Shown here piece after piece: positions 25,128 through 33,123 of a DNA stretch of 64,000 nucleotides. Every line of letters starts with the position of its first letter. Within the stretch, counting starts at the first letter, position 1. The position numbers and the translations under genes are program-made. Below the pieces are notes generated by a model. That model was given only the letters and a program-made list of their open reading frames with translations, was not told the origin of the DNA and searched no databases. This stretch comes from SG8-30 sp963695155 (GTDB lineage: Bacteria > Pseudomonadota > Gammaproteobacteria > Steroidobacterales > Steroidobacteraceae). The DNA lies in contig CAVOGD010000005.1 of assembly GCA_963695155.1 (NCBI GenBank), forward strand, positions 1-64,000, read 5' to 3'.

Positions 25128-26221
25128 TCCGGAGTCCCTCCCCGCGGCCGATCCCGCGCTGCGCCCGCACGAGCGCGGATGAGCGCCGCCACCGGCGCCG
25201 CGAGGCCGAGCTTCGCCGGGGCGCGCGAGTTATACCAGACGTACCCTTCGCCATCCATGACGACACCCGGCCCGGGCACGCGCAACTCGAGCGGCACGAT
25301 GTCGAGGTCGAAGTGCGTGAAGCTGTGCCGCACCGTCTCGCCCGCACGGAAGCGCGCCGACCGCAGCCGCAGGTGCTTCCTGGACCAGCCGGCCGCCCCT
25401 GCGGTATCGGCGAACTGCGGCAGGCCCCACAGCCCGCCCCATAGTCCCGCCGCCGGGCGGCGTTCGAGCAGCACGCTGGCGTCGTCGCGCACGGCCAGCA
25501 GCATGTGCGTGCGCTCGACCCGGCGCGCGCCGCGCCGCGGGCGCGGCCCCGGCAAGCTGTCCTCGATGCCGCGCGCGGGCGCCACGCACAGCGACTCGAG
25601 CGGACAGCGCCCGCAGGCCGGTTTCGTGCGCGTGCAGACGGTCGCGCCGAGATCCATGACCGCCTGGGTGTAGCGATGCACGTCTCGCGTGGGCGTGCAG
25701 GCGTCGGCGAGGTCCCACAGGCGGCGCTCCACCTCGCGCTCCCCGGGCCAGCCTTCGATCGCGAAGACGCGCGCCAGCACGCGCTTGACGTTGCCGTCGA
25801 GGATGGCGTGGCGCTGGCGGCACGACAGCGCCAGGATCGCGCCGGCCGTCGAGCGGCCGATGCCCGGCAGCGCCTGCAGGTCCGCCAGGGTGCGCGGCAG
25901 CCGGCCGCGATGCTGCACCACGATGGCCTGCGCGGTGCGATGCAGGTTGCGCGCCCGTGCGTAGTAGCCGAGGCCCGACCACAGGTGCAGCACTTCGTCG
26001 AGCGGCGCGGCGGCGAGCGCGCGCAGGCTCGGGAAGCGCTTCGTGAAGCGCTCGAAGTACGGCAGCACGGTGCCCACCTGGGTCTGCTGCAGCATGATCT
26101 CCGACAGCCAGACCCGGTACGGCGTCGGGTTCTTCTGCCACGGCAGGTCGTGGCGTCCGTGCCGCGTGAACCAGCGCAACAGGCGCGGCGCGACCGCGGC
26201 ACATCGTCGCGCGGGAGTCAC
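25124..26221 (-). CDS. mutY: A/G-specific adenine glycosylase
   Basis: A 365-residue glycosylase that removes adenine opposite 8-oxoguanine. PWQKNPTPYRVWLSEIMLQQ contains the catalytic Glu. The helix-hairpin-helix is LPGIGRSTAGAIL, followed by ILDGNVKRVLARV with the catalytic Asp. The [4Fe-4S] loop is CTRTKPACGRCPLESLC. The C-terminal NUDIX-like domain recognises 8-oxoG (LLERRPAAGLWGGLWGLPQF; FTHFDLDIVPLEL). The start is GTG at 26221, overlapped by the stop of the upstream START-domain gene. Coupled with yggX downstream. Confidence 0.96.
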   Translation of the reverse strand: MTPARRCAAVAPRLLRWFTRHGRHDLPWQKNPTPYRVWLSEIMLQQTQVGTVLPYFERFTKRFPSLRALAAAPLDEVLHLWSGLGYYARARNLHRTAQAIVVQHRGRLPRTLADLQALPGIGRSTAGAILALSCRQRHAILDGNVKRVLARVFAIEGWPGEREVERRLWDLADACTPTRDVHRYTQAVMDLGATVCTRTKPACGRCPLESLCVAPARGIEDSLPGPRPRRGARRVERTHMLLAVRDDASVLLERRPAAGLWGGLWGLPQFADTAGAAGWSRKHLRLRSARFRAGETVRHSFTHFDLDIVPLELRVPGPGVVMDGEGYVWYNSRAPAKLGLAAPVAALIRARAGAARDRPRGGTPE

Positions 26222-26778
26222 GGGTGATCGCCGCGTTGCGCGCGCGTCTCGACGTTGGCGAACATGGTGCGCGTGGCCGTCTCCAGCGTCGCCAGCATCG
26301 CCGCGCGCACCAGGAAGCGCGGCATCCAGAACGATGGCTCGAACTCGGTGCGGTAGCTCACGCGGGTGCGCCCGCCCTGTTGCTCGAAATGGGTCACCGC
26401 CCGGCCGCGCACGAGGTCGCCCCGGCCCGGCACCGCTTCCGCGACGAGCGACATCTCGGATTGCGTGACGCGTTCATAGCGGTCCATGTCGCGGCACAGC
26501 CAGGAGCCGAGGCAGCCGCGCAGTCGCGTGAACAACAGCGGCGACCCCTGGCCATCGTCTTCGATGCGCGCCTCCACGATGCGCGGGTCCAGCGACGGAT
26601 AGCGCACGTAGTCCGTCAGCACGGCGATGACGCCGCCGGCCGGCGCGTCGAGGACCGCCTCGAACTCCACGAAGTACGCGCCGTCGCGCTCGCCCACGTC
26701 CAGCCGCTCCACGTCCATCGCCCGGCACGGCCCCGGCAGCGACATCACCAGCAGCATGCACAGCCACCGCACGTTCAC
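26218..26778 (-). CDS. Exported START/polyketide-cyclase-like protein
   Basis: A 186-residue protein. GTG at 26778 overlaps the stop of the AsmA-like gene (GTGA), and its own stop overlaps the mutY GTG. An N-terminal signal segment is seen (VRWLCMLLVMSLPGPCRAM). The body has the START/CoxG pattern: EFEAVLDAPAGGVIAVLTDY, then VRYPSLDPRIVEARI and SLVAEAVPGRGDLV. Proteins of this type bind hydrophobic ligands. A periplasmic lipid-binding role next to an AsmA-like gene would be sensible, but this is inference. Confidence 0.75.
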   Translation of the reverse strand: MNVRWLCMLLVMSLPGPCRAMDVERLDVGERDGAYFVEFEAVLDAPAGGVIAVLTDYVRYPSLDPRIVEARIEDDGQGSPLLFTRLRGCLGSWLCRDMDRYERVTQSEMSLVAEAVPGRGDLVRGRAVTHFEQQGGRTRVSYRTEFEPSFWMPRFLVRAAMLATLETATRTMFANVETRAQRGDHP

Positions 26779-28074
26779 GGCCTGGCGCCCGCTGGAGTCG
26801 GCTCGATCCTGATGCGCAGCCCCCTCGCGACGACGCCCGAGGACTTCGCCTCGCCGAAGCGCAGGTCCGCCTCGAGTTCGAGCGCCGCGAGCTCGCCGAG
26901 CAGCGATTCGAGCGTCGCCTGCGGCGCGCCGGCCGCCTCCACCTCGGGCGGCAGGTAGCGGTCGAGGTCGATGCGGTCGAATTCGAGTTGCACTTGCGGC
27001 GGACCGTCGGCCGGCAGGGCCAGGCGTCCCGTGACCCGCGTGTCGTCGAATCGCGCCTCGATGACTTCGAGCGACCACCGGCCATCCGCGTACTCGCCCT
27101 GCATCGTCGCTTCGGCACGCGCCAGCGCCGCGGCGTCCGCCGTGTCGGGCAACGGGCGGTTCAGCGAATTGGCCAGCGCACGCGGCGCGAACGGCTCCGT
27201 GCCGAAGCCGAAGGCGACGCGCGCGTCGCCGTCGAGACCGGCGACTTCCGCGCGCCCGGCGAGCCGCAGGCCGAGTCCCTCCAGGCTGAAGTCGCCGAGC
27301 GTCACGGTGCCCGCCGCCAGGTCGGCCCGCAGGTTCGCCCAGCGACCCGGCCAGTTCCACGCCGCCCGTGCCGAGACCCAGGCCGCCCAGCCAGCCGCGA
27401 TAGTCGAGCCCACGCGCCGCGTAGAGGTCGCGCCCGGGATCGAGCATGGCCTCGCCGGCCAGCGTGGCATGCATGACGACATCCGGGCCGTGCCCCGCCA
27501 GCCGCCATTGCAGCGGGAAGAAGCTTCCCGGCGCCAGCCGGCTGGCGGTCAGCGTCATGCCGGTCAGTTCGAACTGCGTGCCGTCGCGCGCGTCCGCATA
27601 GCTGACCGTTCCTTCATCCACCTGCAGCGCACCGAGCGACCAGGCCGCTGGTTCGTCGCCGCCCAGGCTCGCGAGCCGTTCCACGAGCGGCTCCCAGTTG
27701 CCGCGGCCCGTCGCGTCCACGCCGAGCCGCAGCTGCGGCGCGGACAGGTCCAGGCGCGTCACGCGCAACTCGCCGCCCAGCAGCGTGCGCCACGGCAGCG
27801 TGGCACGCGCACGGGCCAGCTCGACCAGCAACGGCGCCTGCGATTCACGGCCGGCCGCGATCGCCAGCTCGCCGATGCCCAGCGACGGCGTGGGCAGGTA
27901 ACCGAGCGTGAGGCGGCCCACCGTGACGCGCGCGTCGAGTTGGGCCGACAGCCAGTCGCCCGCCTGGCGCTCGAACCACGACATGCGCACCAGCCCGTAC
28001 AGCACGGCGGCCATGACCGCGGCCAGCACGACCGGCACGGCGAACAGGGTCAGGGCGATCCGGGAGCGGCGCAT
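26775..28074 (-). CDS. AsmA-family protein, frameshifted
   Basis: Starts MRRSRIALTLFAVPVVLAAV with a single N-terminal membrane anchor. AsmA N-terminal features follow: ARVTVGRLTLGYLPTPSLGI, EWLSAQLD-like entry and LLVELARARATLPWRTLLGG. At about 27340 the frame changes; the second frame continues LRADLAAGTVTLGDFSLEGL, then LEVIEARFDDTRVTGRLALP and ends at 26775. Restored length is about 432 residues, short for AsmA. Such proteins span the periplasm and are linked to phospholipid transport. The shift lies in a GGG run and probably reflects an indel. First gene of the AsmA-START-mutY-yggX operon. Confidence 0.75.
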
Positions 28075-28170
28075 GAGACTCGCGTCGGGACTGGGGCGGC
28101 CCGATTCTAGCAGCGTGCAGCGGACGGGCGGCTGTCATGGCCGCCCGTCCGGTGTGTCGCGGCAACCGCT

Positions 28171-29061
28171 TCAGTGGTTGCAGAGCCCGATGTTGCCCGA
28201 CAGCGTGGTGATGCGGACCCGCGCGGCACCGCCGCCCTCGGTGAACCGCAGCTCGAGCCCCGGCCCGTACTTGCTCTTGCGCTGCGGCGCCGGGCCGAAG
28301 CAGTTGTCGATGCTGCCGCTGTGGCTGCCGACGTCGAACTCGGCGTCCACGGGCTTCTGCAGCGACAGTTCCACGCCGCCGCTGATGGTCTCGACCTCGA
28401 CGCGGCCGGCACCGGCGACGCCGGCGCGCGCCACGATGTCGCCCGACACCGACTTCATGCCCAGCCGGGTTGCGCCGTCCACCTCGACGTCCAGCTCGCC
28501 GCTGACCGTCTTGGCCTCGACCTCGCCCTTGAGCCCCCGGGCGGTGAGGTCGCCGCTCACGCTGGCGAGCCTGGCGCCTGCCTTGCCGCCCTGCCCGCGC
28601 ACCTGTGCATCGCCGCTGATCGTGCGCAGGTCCAGCGCCTCGTCGAACACGATCGTGGTGATGTCGCCGCTGACCGACTCGAGCCGCTGCGTACCGCGGA
28701 TGCCGTCCACCGCGATGTCGGCGCTCACGGTCTGCGCATTGAGCAGCGAGGCGAGCGGCACCTTGATGTCCAGGCGCGCCTCACGGCGCCCCATCTGCCG
28801 GTCCTGCTCGGGGCGCACCTTGATGATCACGCGCTTGTCGTCGGCGGTGAATTCCAGTTCGTCCTTGTCGTTGTCGATCACACCGGTCACCTTCACCTCC
28901 TGGCGATCCCAGCCGGTGACCGTGACCTTGCCCTGGATGTTGGAGATTTCGACGGACGGGCTGGCGCCCGTCTTCAGGCTGCGGTCGATGTCCTGCGCCG
29001 CTTGCGCCACCGGAATGGCGAGCGCGGCGACGATGGCGATGGCAACGTGCTTGATGTTCAT
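28171..29061 (-). CDS. DUF4097-type periplasmic beta-helix protein
   Basis: A 296-residue exported protein. The signal peptide is MNIKHVAIAIVAALAIPVAQ with cleavage near AQA. The mature part begins with PSVEISNIQGKVTVTGWDRQ. It then has repeated beta-strand motifs containing SVSGD or TVSG: LESVSGDITTIVFDEAL, ISGDAQVRGQGGK, LASVSGDLTARGL, MKSVSGDIVARAG and ISGGVELSLQKPVD. This is the DUF4097 right-handed beta-helix (often called putative adhesin). It is third in the sigma/anti-sigma operon, so it is a likely target or input of that envelope-stress circuit. Function unproven. Confidence 0.85.
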   Translation of the reverse strand: MNIKHVAIAIVAALAIPVAQAAQDIDRSLKTGASPSVEISNIQGKVTVTGWDRQEVKVTGVIDNDKDELEFTADDKRVIIKVRPEQDRQMGRREARLDIKVPLASLLNAQTVSADIAVDGIRGTQRLESVSGDITTIVFDEALDLRTISGDAQVRGQGGKAGARLASVSGDLTARGLKGEVEAKTVSGELDVEVDGATRLGMKSVSGDIVARAGVAGAGRVEVETISGGVELSLQKPVDAEFDVGSHSGSIDNCFGPAPQRKSKYGPGLELRFTEGGGAARVRITTLSGNIGLCNH

Positions 29062-29063
29062 GG

Positions 29064-29657
29064 TCAGGTCCTCCGGCCGGCGGCTTCCGCCGTGGCGGCC
29101 ACGCTTGAATAAAGTTCGATTTCATCCTGGTAGGTGCTGAGCAGAAGCTGGTTGAGCAACTGGCTGGCCGGATCGCCGGCCAGCGCGGCGTCGATGGCGT
29201 CGGCCGCGCCCTGGATGGTCGCCAGGTTCTGCTCGATGCGCGCGCGGGGCTCGTCCGGCAGGTCGGCCAGCCGCGCCTTGAACAACTGGAACATCTCGGC
29301 TCGCATCGCGACGTACTCGGGCCCCAGCCCCGAGTGGTCGCCGTACGCAACCGGTTGAAGCGCCGCGACCGTTGCCGGCCGTGCGCCCGCCAGCTGCTCC
29401 GTCCCGCGCCCGGCCGGCTGCAGGGCCATCCACGTGAACAGCACGGACACCGCAGCCACCGCCACGCCGGCCGCCACGGCCCATTGCCACGACAGGCCCC
29501 GCGTCACGCGCCGTGTACCCGGCGCCTCGCGCTCGATGCGGCTGCGGATCGTGGGCCACAGGTCGCGGCCTGGCGGCACGCTGTGCGGCAACCCGGCCAC
29601 CTTTGTGAGCAGCGGGTCGCGCTCGCGCTCGCTACGCCCGAACCGGATCATGCTCAT
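29064..29657 (-). CDS. Membrane anti-sigma factor-like protein
   Basis: A 197-residue protein whose ATG overlaps the sigma-factor stop (ATGA). The N-terminal cytoplasmic part has HSVPPGRDLWPTIRSRIERE, the helical ECF-binding segment seen in zinc-free anti-sigma factors. One membrane helix follows (residues about 58-80, WQWAVAAGVAVAAVSVLFTW). The periplasmic part is helical: FQLFKARLADLPDEPRARIE, then QNLATIQGAADAIDAALAGD. There is no HxxxCxxC zinc site. It most likely holds the ECF sigma factor inactive until an envelope signal. Confidence 0.8.
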   Translation of the reverse strand: MSMIRFGRSERERDPLLTKVAGLPHSVPPGRDLWPTIRSRIEREAPGTRRVTRGLSWQWAVAAGVAVAAVSVLFTWMALQPAGRGTEQLAGARPATVAALQPVAYGDHSGLGPEYVAMRAEMFQLFKARLADLPDEPRARIEQNLATIQGAADAIDAALAGDPASQLLNQLLLSTYQDEIELYSSVAATAEAAGRRT

Positions 29658-30217
29658 GTAAAAGCCTCCTCACCCATGCGTTCGCGCAGCAGCCGCCGCG
29701 CGCGGTGCAGCTGCGCCTTGCTGGTGCCGACCGCCACGCCCAGCATCCGTGCCGCCTCCTCGTGGCTGTAGCCGTACACGCCGTACAGCACCAGCACGTG
29801 ACGCGCGCCCTGCGGCAGCGTCGCGATGCCGCGTTCGAGGTCGATCGGCGTGGCCGGGTCGGTCGGCCCCGCCGCGACGAACTCGCGGTCCGCGCCCGTC
29901 TCGTCCACCAGGCTCACCTCGCCGCGACCCTGCGGCGACCGGCTGCGCGCCAGCACGGCGTTGACCGCGATGCGGTGCAGCCAGGTGCCGAGCCCGCTGC
30001 GCCCCTCGAAGCCCGCCAGGCTGCGCCACGCATTCACGAAGGTCTCCTGGGTCAGGTCCTCGGCCGTCTGGGGGTGTCCAGTCATGCGCAGGCACAGGCC
30101 ATGGACGCGCCCCACGTGGGCCCGGTAGAGGCGCTCGAAGGCGGCGTGGTCGCCCGCCCGCGCGTCCGCTATCCAGTCGGCCTCGTCCGGTTCGGCTTGC
30201 AGCTGTGCGTCTGCCAC
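29654..30217 (-). CDS. ECF RNA polymerase sigma factor
   Basis: A 187-residue RpoE-like sigma factor. GTG at 30217 was chosen because AGGGAG lies 10 bases upstream; an ATG at 30277 gives a 207-residue form without a clear site. Region 2 reads FERLYRAHVGRVHGLCLRMT and then DLTQETFVNAWRSLAGFEGR, followed by GLGTWLHRIAVNAVL. Region 4 is LPQGARHVLVLYGVYGYSHE, then EAARMLGVAVGTSKAQLHRA. It overlaps the anti-sigma gene by ATGA. The downstream DUF4097 gene is in the same operon. The regulon is unknown. Confidence 0.93.
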   Translation of the reverse strand: MADAQLQAEPDEADWIADARAGDHAAFERLYRAHVGRVHGLCLRMTGHPQTAEDLTQETFVNAWRSLAGFEGRSGLGTWLHRIAVNAVLARSRSPQGRGEVSLVDETGADREFVAAGPTDPATPIDLERGIATLPQGARHVLVLYGVYGYSHEEAARMLGVAVGTSKAQLHRARRLLRERMGEEAFT

Positions 30218-30336
30218 GATCGAGCGTCTCCCTTCTGCCGCGCGACCCGGGCGCACCCCGGATTTGGTCGGCTTCATGGGATTAGAGGCCGCCGGCGCCG
30301 GAAAGGTTTAAGGCGGGGCCAGGCGCGGCGGAGAGA

Positions 30337-31050
30337 TCAGACCGCCAGGCCGATTTCCACGCGTTTGTTGCGCTTGCCCTCATTGCGGATCCTCAGCACG
30401 CGGATGCCGCCGATCTCGGCGATGTTCCTCACGTGCGTACCGCCGCAGGGCTGCAGGTCTATGCCCGGGATGCGCAGCAGGCGGATGCGCCCGGCGCCGC
30501 GCGGCGGCTGCACGCTCATGGTCTTGACCAGTTCCGGCCGCGCGTCGAGTTCCTCGTCCGTGATCCAGACGCTCTCCGTGTCCACGCCGCGCTCGATCAG
30601 CGCATTCGTGCCGCGCTCGATCGCGGCTGCGTCGAGCAGGCTCATGTCAATGTCGAAATCGAGGCGGGCCTTGTCCGGCGCGATGTTGCCCCCGGTCACC
30701 GGCGCGACCACGACACAGGACATCACGTGCAGCGCCGTGTGCAGCCGCATCACGGCGTGACGGCGCGGCCAGTCGAGCTCGAGCGACACCTGCTCCCCAA
30801 GCGCCGGCAGCCGGGCACCGGGGGTGACGAGGTGGCGCACGGTATCCGGCGCCGCGCCCTTGCGGGTGTCCACGACCGCGACGCGCGTGCCGTCCGCGCA
30901 CAAGAGCCAGCCTGTGTCGCCGGGCTGGCCGCCGCCCAGCGGGTAGAAGATCGTGCGGTCGAGTTCGACGCCGCCCGCGTCCACCGCGGTCACGCGCGCG
31001 GATGCCGTCCTGAGGTAGGCGTCGTCCCGGAACAACAGTTCGGTGGTCAT
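30337..31050 (-). CDS. AlaX-type alanyl-tRNA editing hydrolase
   Basis: A 237-residue trans-editing protein that deacylates mischarged tRNA-Ala (Ser or Gly). Zinc-site motifs are present: HTALHVMSC (HxxxH) and LQPCGGTHVRNIAEIG (CxxxH). Other marks are TIFYPLGGGQPGDTG and DFDIDMSLLDAAAIERGTNA. The start MTTELLFRDDAYLRT was chosen as the usual AlaX beginning; a longer frame to 31131 is open but not protein-like. It is a full AlaX of the longer class lacking the AlaRS synthetase core. Confidence 0.9.
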   Translation of the reverse strand: MTTELLFRDDAYLRTASARVTAVDAGGVELDRTIFYPLGGGQPGDTGWLLCADGTRVAVVDTRKGAAPDTVRHLVTPGARLPALGEQVSLELDWPRRHAVMRLHTALHVMSCVVVAPVTGGNIAPDKARLDFDIDMSLLDAAAIERGTNALIERGVDTESVWITDEELDARPELVKTMSVQPPRGAGRIRLLRIPGIDLQPCGGTHVRNIAEIGGIRVLRIRNEGKRNKRVEIGLAV

Positions 31051-31117
31051 GGCGTCGCGCCCCGCGGCGGCCGGCGACCGGCCGGCCCGTCGCCGCCCAT
31101 TATGCGCCGCGGGCGCA

Positions 31118-31152
31118 AGAAGGCCCGGCACCCCTCTGCAGGGCGCCGGGCC
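31118..31152 (-). terminator. Terminator of the methyltransferase gene
   Basis: On the minus strand, GGCCCGGCGCCC pairs with GGGTGCCGGGCC around a short loop and is followed by TTCTTG. It lies 20 bases after the stop at 31172. Confidence 0.6.
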
Positions 31153-31171
31153 GATGTGGGAGCGGCGGTCC

Positions 31172-32023
31172 TTACTCCGGCTTGACGAACTTCAGCGTCA
31201 TGCGGTCCGACTCGCCGATGGCGTCGTAGGGCGCACGGTCGAAGGTCGGGTCCGGGTCCTTGCCCGAGCCGTACGGCACCGTGAGCCTGGCCGGCGGCAG
31301 CGTCCACACGCCGAACGGGTGGTCCTTGGTGTCCTTCGGGTTGGCGTTGATCTCGGAACGGGCCGCCAGCTTGAAGCCGGCCGCCTCGACCTTGCCGATC
31401 AGGTAGGCCTCCGTCACGTAGCCGCTCACGGCCGCCGGGTCCTGCTCGCCGGGATTCGCGCGGTGTTGCTCGACGGCCAGGATGCCGCCCGGCTTGAGCG
31501 CGGTGTACAGGTCCGCGAACACCTTCTCGACGCGGCCTTCCGCACGCATCCAGCCGTGGAACGAGCGCGCGACCAGCACGAAATCGAAGGTGCCGGCCGG
31601 CGGCGGGGCGGAATCGCTGCCCCAGTTCACGACGCCCGCCTCGCCGTACAGCCCCGACCTGGCGGCCAGCTCCGCCTCCTGGCTGGCGCGCGCGGCGCGC
31701 GCGCGTTCGGAGAGCTTCGGGTCCTCGAGGTCGGGGCCGGTCGCGTAATAGCGCCCGCCGGTCGTGCGCGCATAGGGCGCCAGGATGTCGGTCCACCAGC
31801 CGCCGCCCGGCTGGACTTCCAGGATCGCCATCCCTGGGGCGAGGCCCCAGAACGTGAGCGACTCGACCGGGTGCCGCGCGTCGTCGCGCGCACGGTCTTC
31901 GGCCGAGCGCCATTCGCCGGCCACCGCCGCCACCAATGCCTCGTCCGCTGCGGCGATGGCTGGCGTTCCCGCCAGTACGGCGCACGCCGCGATGGCGACA
32001 GTCGCTGCTCTCATCAGGGTCAT
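31172..32023 (-). CDS. Exported class-I SAM-dependent methyltransferase-like protein
   Basis: A 283-residue protein with a clear signal peptide (MTLMRAATVAIAACAVLAGT, cleaved near AIAAADE). GAGGAGA precedes the ATG. The body looks like a Rossmann methyltransferase: GLAPGMAILEVQPGGGWWTD (motif I, Q and P replacing the usual acidic-Gly pattern), AGTFDFVLVARSFHGWM, ALKPGGILAVEQHRANPGEQ, EAAGFKLAARSEINANPKDT. The periplasm has no known SAM supply, so either the signal peptide holds a different role or the protein uses another ligand. Similar signal-bearing proteins are annotated as methyltransferases in related bacteria; activity is doubtful. Confidence 0.8.
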   Translation of the reverse strand: MTLMRAATVAIAACAVLAGTPAIAAADEALVAAVAGEWRSAEDRARDDARHPVESLTFWGLAPGMAILEVQPGGGWWTDILAPYARTTGGRYYATGPDLEDPKLSERARAARASQEAELAARSGLYGEAGVVNWGSDSAPPPAGTFDFVLVARSFHGWMRAEGRVEKVFADLYTALKPGGILAVEQHRANPGEQDPAAVSGYVTEAYLIGKVEAAGFKLAARSEINANPKDTKDHPFGVWTLPPARLTVPYGSGKDPDPTFDRAPYDAIGESDRMTLKFVKPE

Positions 32024-32075
32024 GGCTTCTCTCCTCGGGGAAACGTCAACGAAGGCCCACATGGTAGCGCGCAGG

Positions 32076-32108
32076 AAAAACGGGCGCCGGGGAATCCGCG
32101 GCGCCCGT
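32076..32108 (-). terminator. Terminator downstream of the first mini-cytochrome gene
   Basis: On the minus strand ACGGGCGCC pairs with GGCGCCCGT over an 11-base loop and is followed by TTTTTCC. It lies 45 bases after the stop at 32153 and separates that gene from the methyltransferase gene. Confidence 0.75.
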
Positions 32109-32152
32109 CATCGGCCTTGCAGTGCGCGCCCCGACGGGAACGCGCGACGTGG

Positions 32153-32422
32153 CTACTTGGCCGTGGCGAAGTAGGCAGCGAGGTCGGCGATGTCGGCGTC
32201 CGACAGGGTCAGCTTCGGCTTGTGCTTCGAGGTCGCCGCCAGCTGGGCCTTGATGCTCGCCGCAATCGCGTCGGCCTTCTGGCCGGCAAATTCCGCCGGT
32301 TCGTGGCAATCGATGCAGGCATCGGCCTTCTTTTCGCCCGCCGCTGCGTCGCCGGCCATGGCCGCGCCGCTGAACGCCAGGGCGCCGGCCGCCAGCGTCA
32401 TGACCATCCACTTCGTCTTCAT
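32153..32422 (-). CDS. Small c-type cytochrome (copy A)
   Basis: An 89-residue protein. The signal peptide is MKTKWMVMTLAAGALAFSGA, cleaved after AMA. The single haem site is CIDCH near residue 36-40, after GDAAAGEKKADA. The C-terminus is helical (LTLSDADIADLAAYFATAK). The expected axial Met is not obvious; the distal ligand may be a lysine-rich loop residue or absent. It is a tandem duplicate of the gene at 32633-32905; the first 36 residues are nearly identical. Probably a periplasmic electron carrier. Confidence 0.9.
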   Translation of the reverse strand: MKTKWMVMTLAAGALAFSGAAMAGDAAAGEKKADACIDCHEPAEFAGQKADAIAASIKAQLAATSKHKPKLTLSDADIADLAAYFATAK

Positions 32423-32581
32423 CGCTGTCTCCTTGGGCTCTGGGGCCGCCGGCCTCCTGGGGGAATCCCCGCCGGAATGGCTCCTCGTGTTGCTACTGAG
32501 GGGAAGATGCACCTGGGAAACTGAATGCTGCCTTAACCGGGCAACGCAGCGGAATAAGGTGTTTTCCTGAGTCCCGGCCCA

Positions 32582-32621
32582 AGAAAAAACGCCCCGGGCG
32601 GCAGCGCCGCCCGGGGCGTTT
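32582..32621 (-). terminator. Strong intrinsic terminator between the two cytochrome genes
   Basis: A perfect 16-base stem (AAACGCCCCGGGCGGC with its complement) and a 3-base loop, followed on the minus strand by TTTTTT. It lies 12 bases after the stop of the upstream copy at 32633. Confidence 0.93.
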
Positions 32622-32632
32622 GCGGTCAATGC

Positions 32633-32905
32633 TTACTTGCCCGAGGCGAAGAAAGCCGCGATGTCAGCGGCATCGGCATCGGACAGCGTCACCTTCTTGG
32701 TGTGCTTGGCCGTGCCTGCGACCACCGCCTTGATCTTGCCTTCGATGTCCGCGGCCTTCTGGCCCGCGAAATCCTCGGCCGGCTCGTGGCAGTCGAGGCA
32801 CGCATCGGCCTTCTTTTCGCCCGCCGCCGCATCCCCGGCCATGGCCGCGCCGCTGAACGCCAGGGCGCCGGCCGCCAGGGTCATCACCATCCACTTCGTC
32901 CGCAT
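32633..32905 (-). CDS. Small c-type cytochrome (copy B)
   Basis: A 90-residue protein starting MRTKWMVMTLAAGALAFSGA with AAGGAG upstream. After the AMA cleavage site the mature part begins GDAAAGEKKADACLDCHEPA, with one CxxCH haem site. The C-terminus is LSDADAADIAAFFASGK. It differs from copy A by one inserted residue after the haem site and by several charged substitutions. The haem ligand on the distal side is not clear. Each copy has its own terminator, so the two can be expressed at different levels. Confidence 0.9.
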   Translation of the reverse strand: MRTKWMVMTLAAGALAFSGAAMAGDAAAGEKKADACLDCHEPAEDFAGQKAADIEGKIKAVVAGTAKHTKKVTLSDADAADIAAFFASGK

Positions 32906-33123
32906 TGTTGTCTCCTTGAGGTCTGGGGCCGCTGGCCCGCCCGGAAATATCCCCAGCGAAGCGACCCCTCGCTGAAAACTGAGGGAAAGATTAGGGCTGG
33001 GATCCTGAATGCTGCCTGAATGCGCCGACAAAGTGAACCGGCGGTTGCGGCCCGGGCCCCGGCCGCTGGCCCGGCCGGGGCTTGCGGTTAGAATGGCCCT
33101 CCCCCGGATTCGCGGAGATTCCC

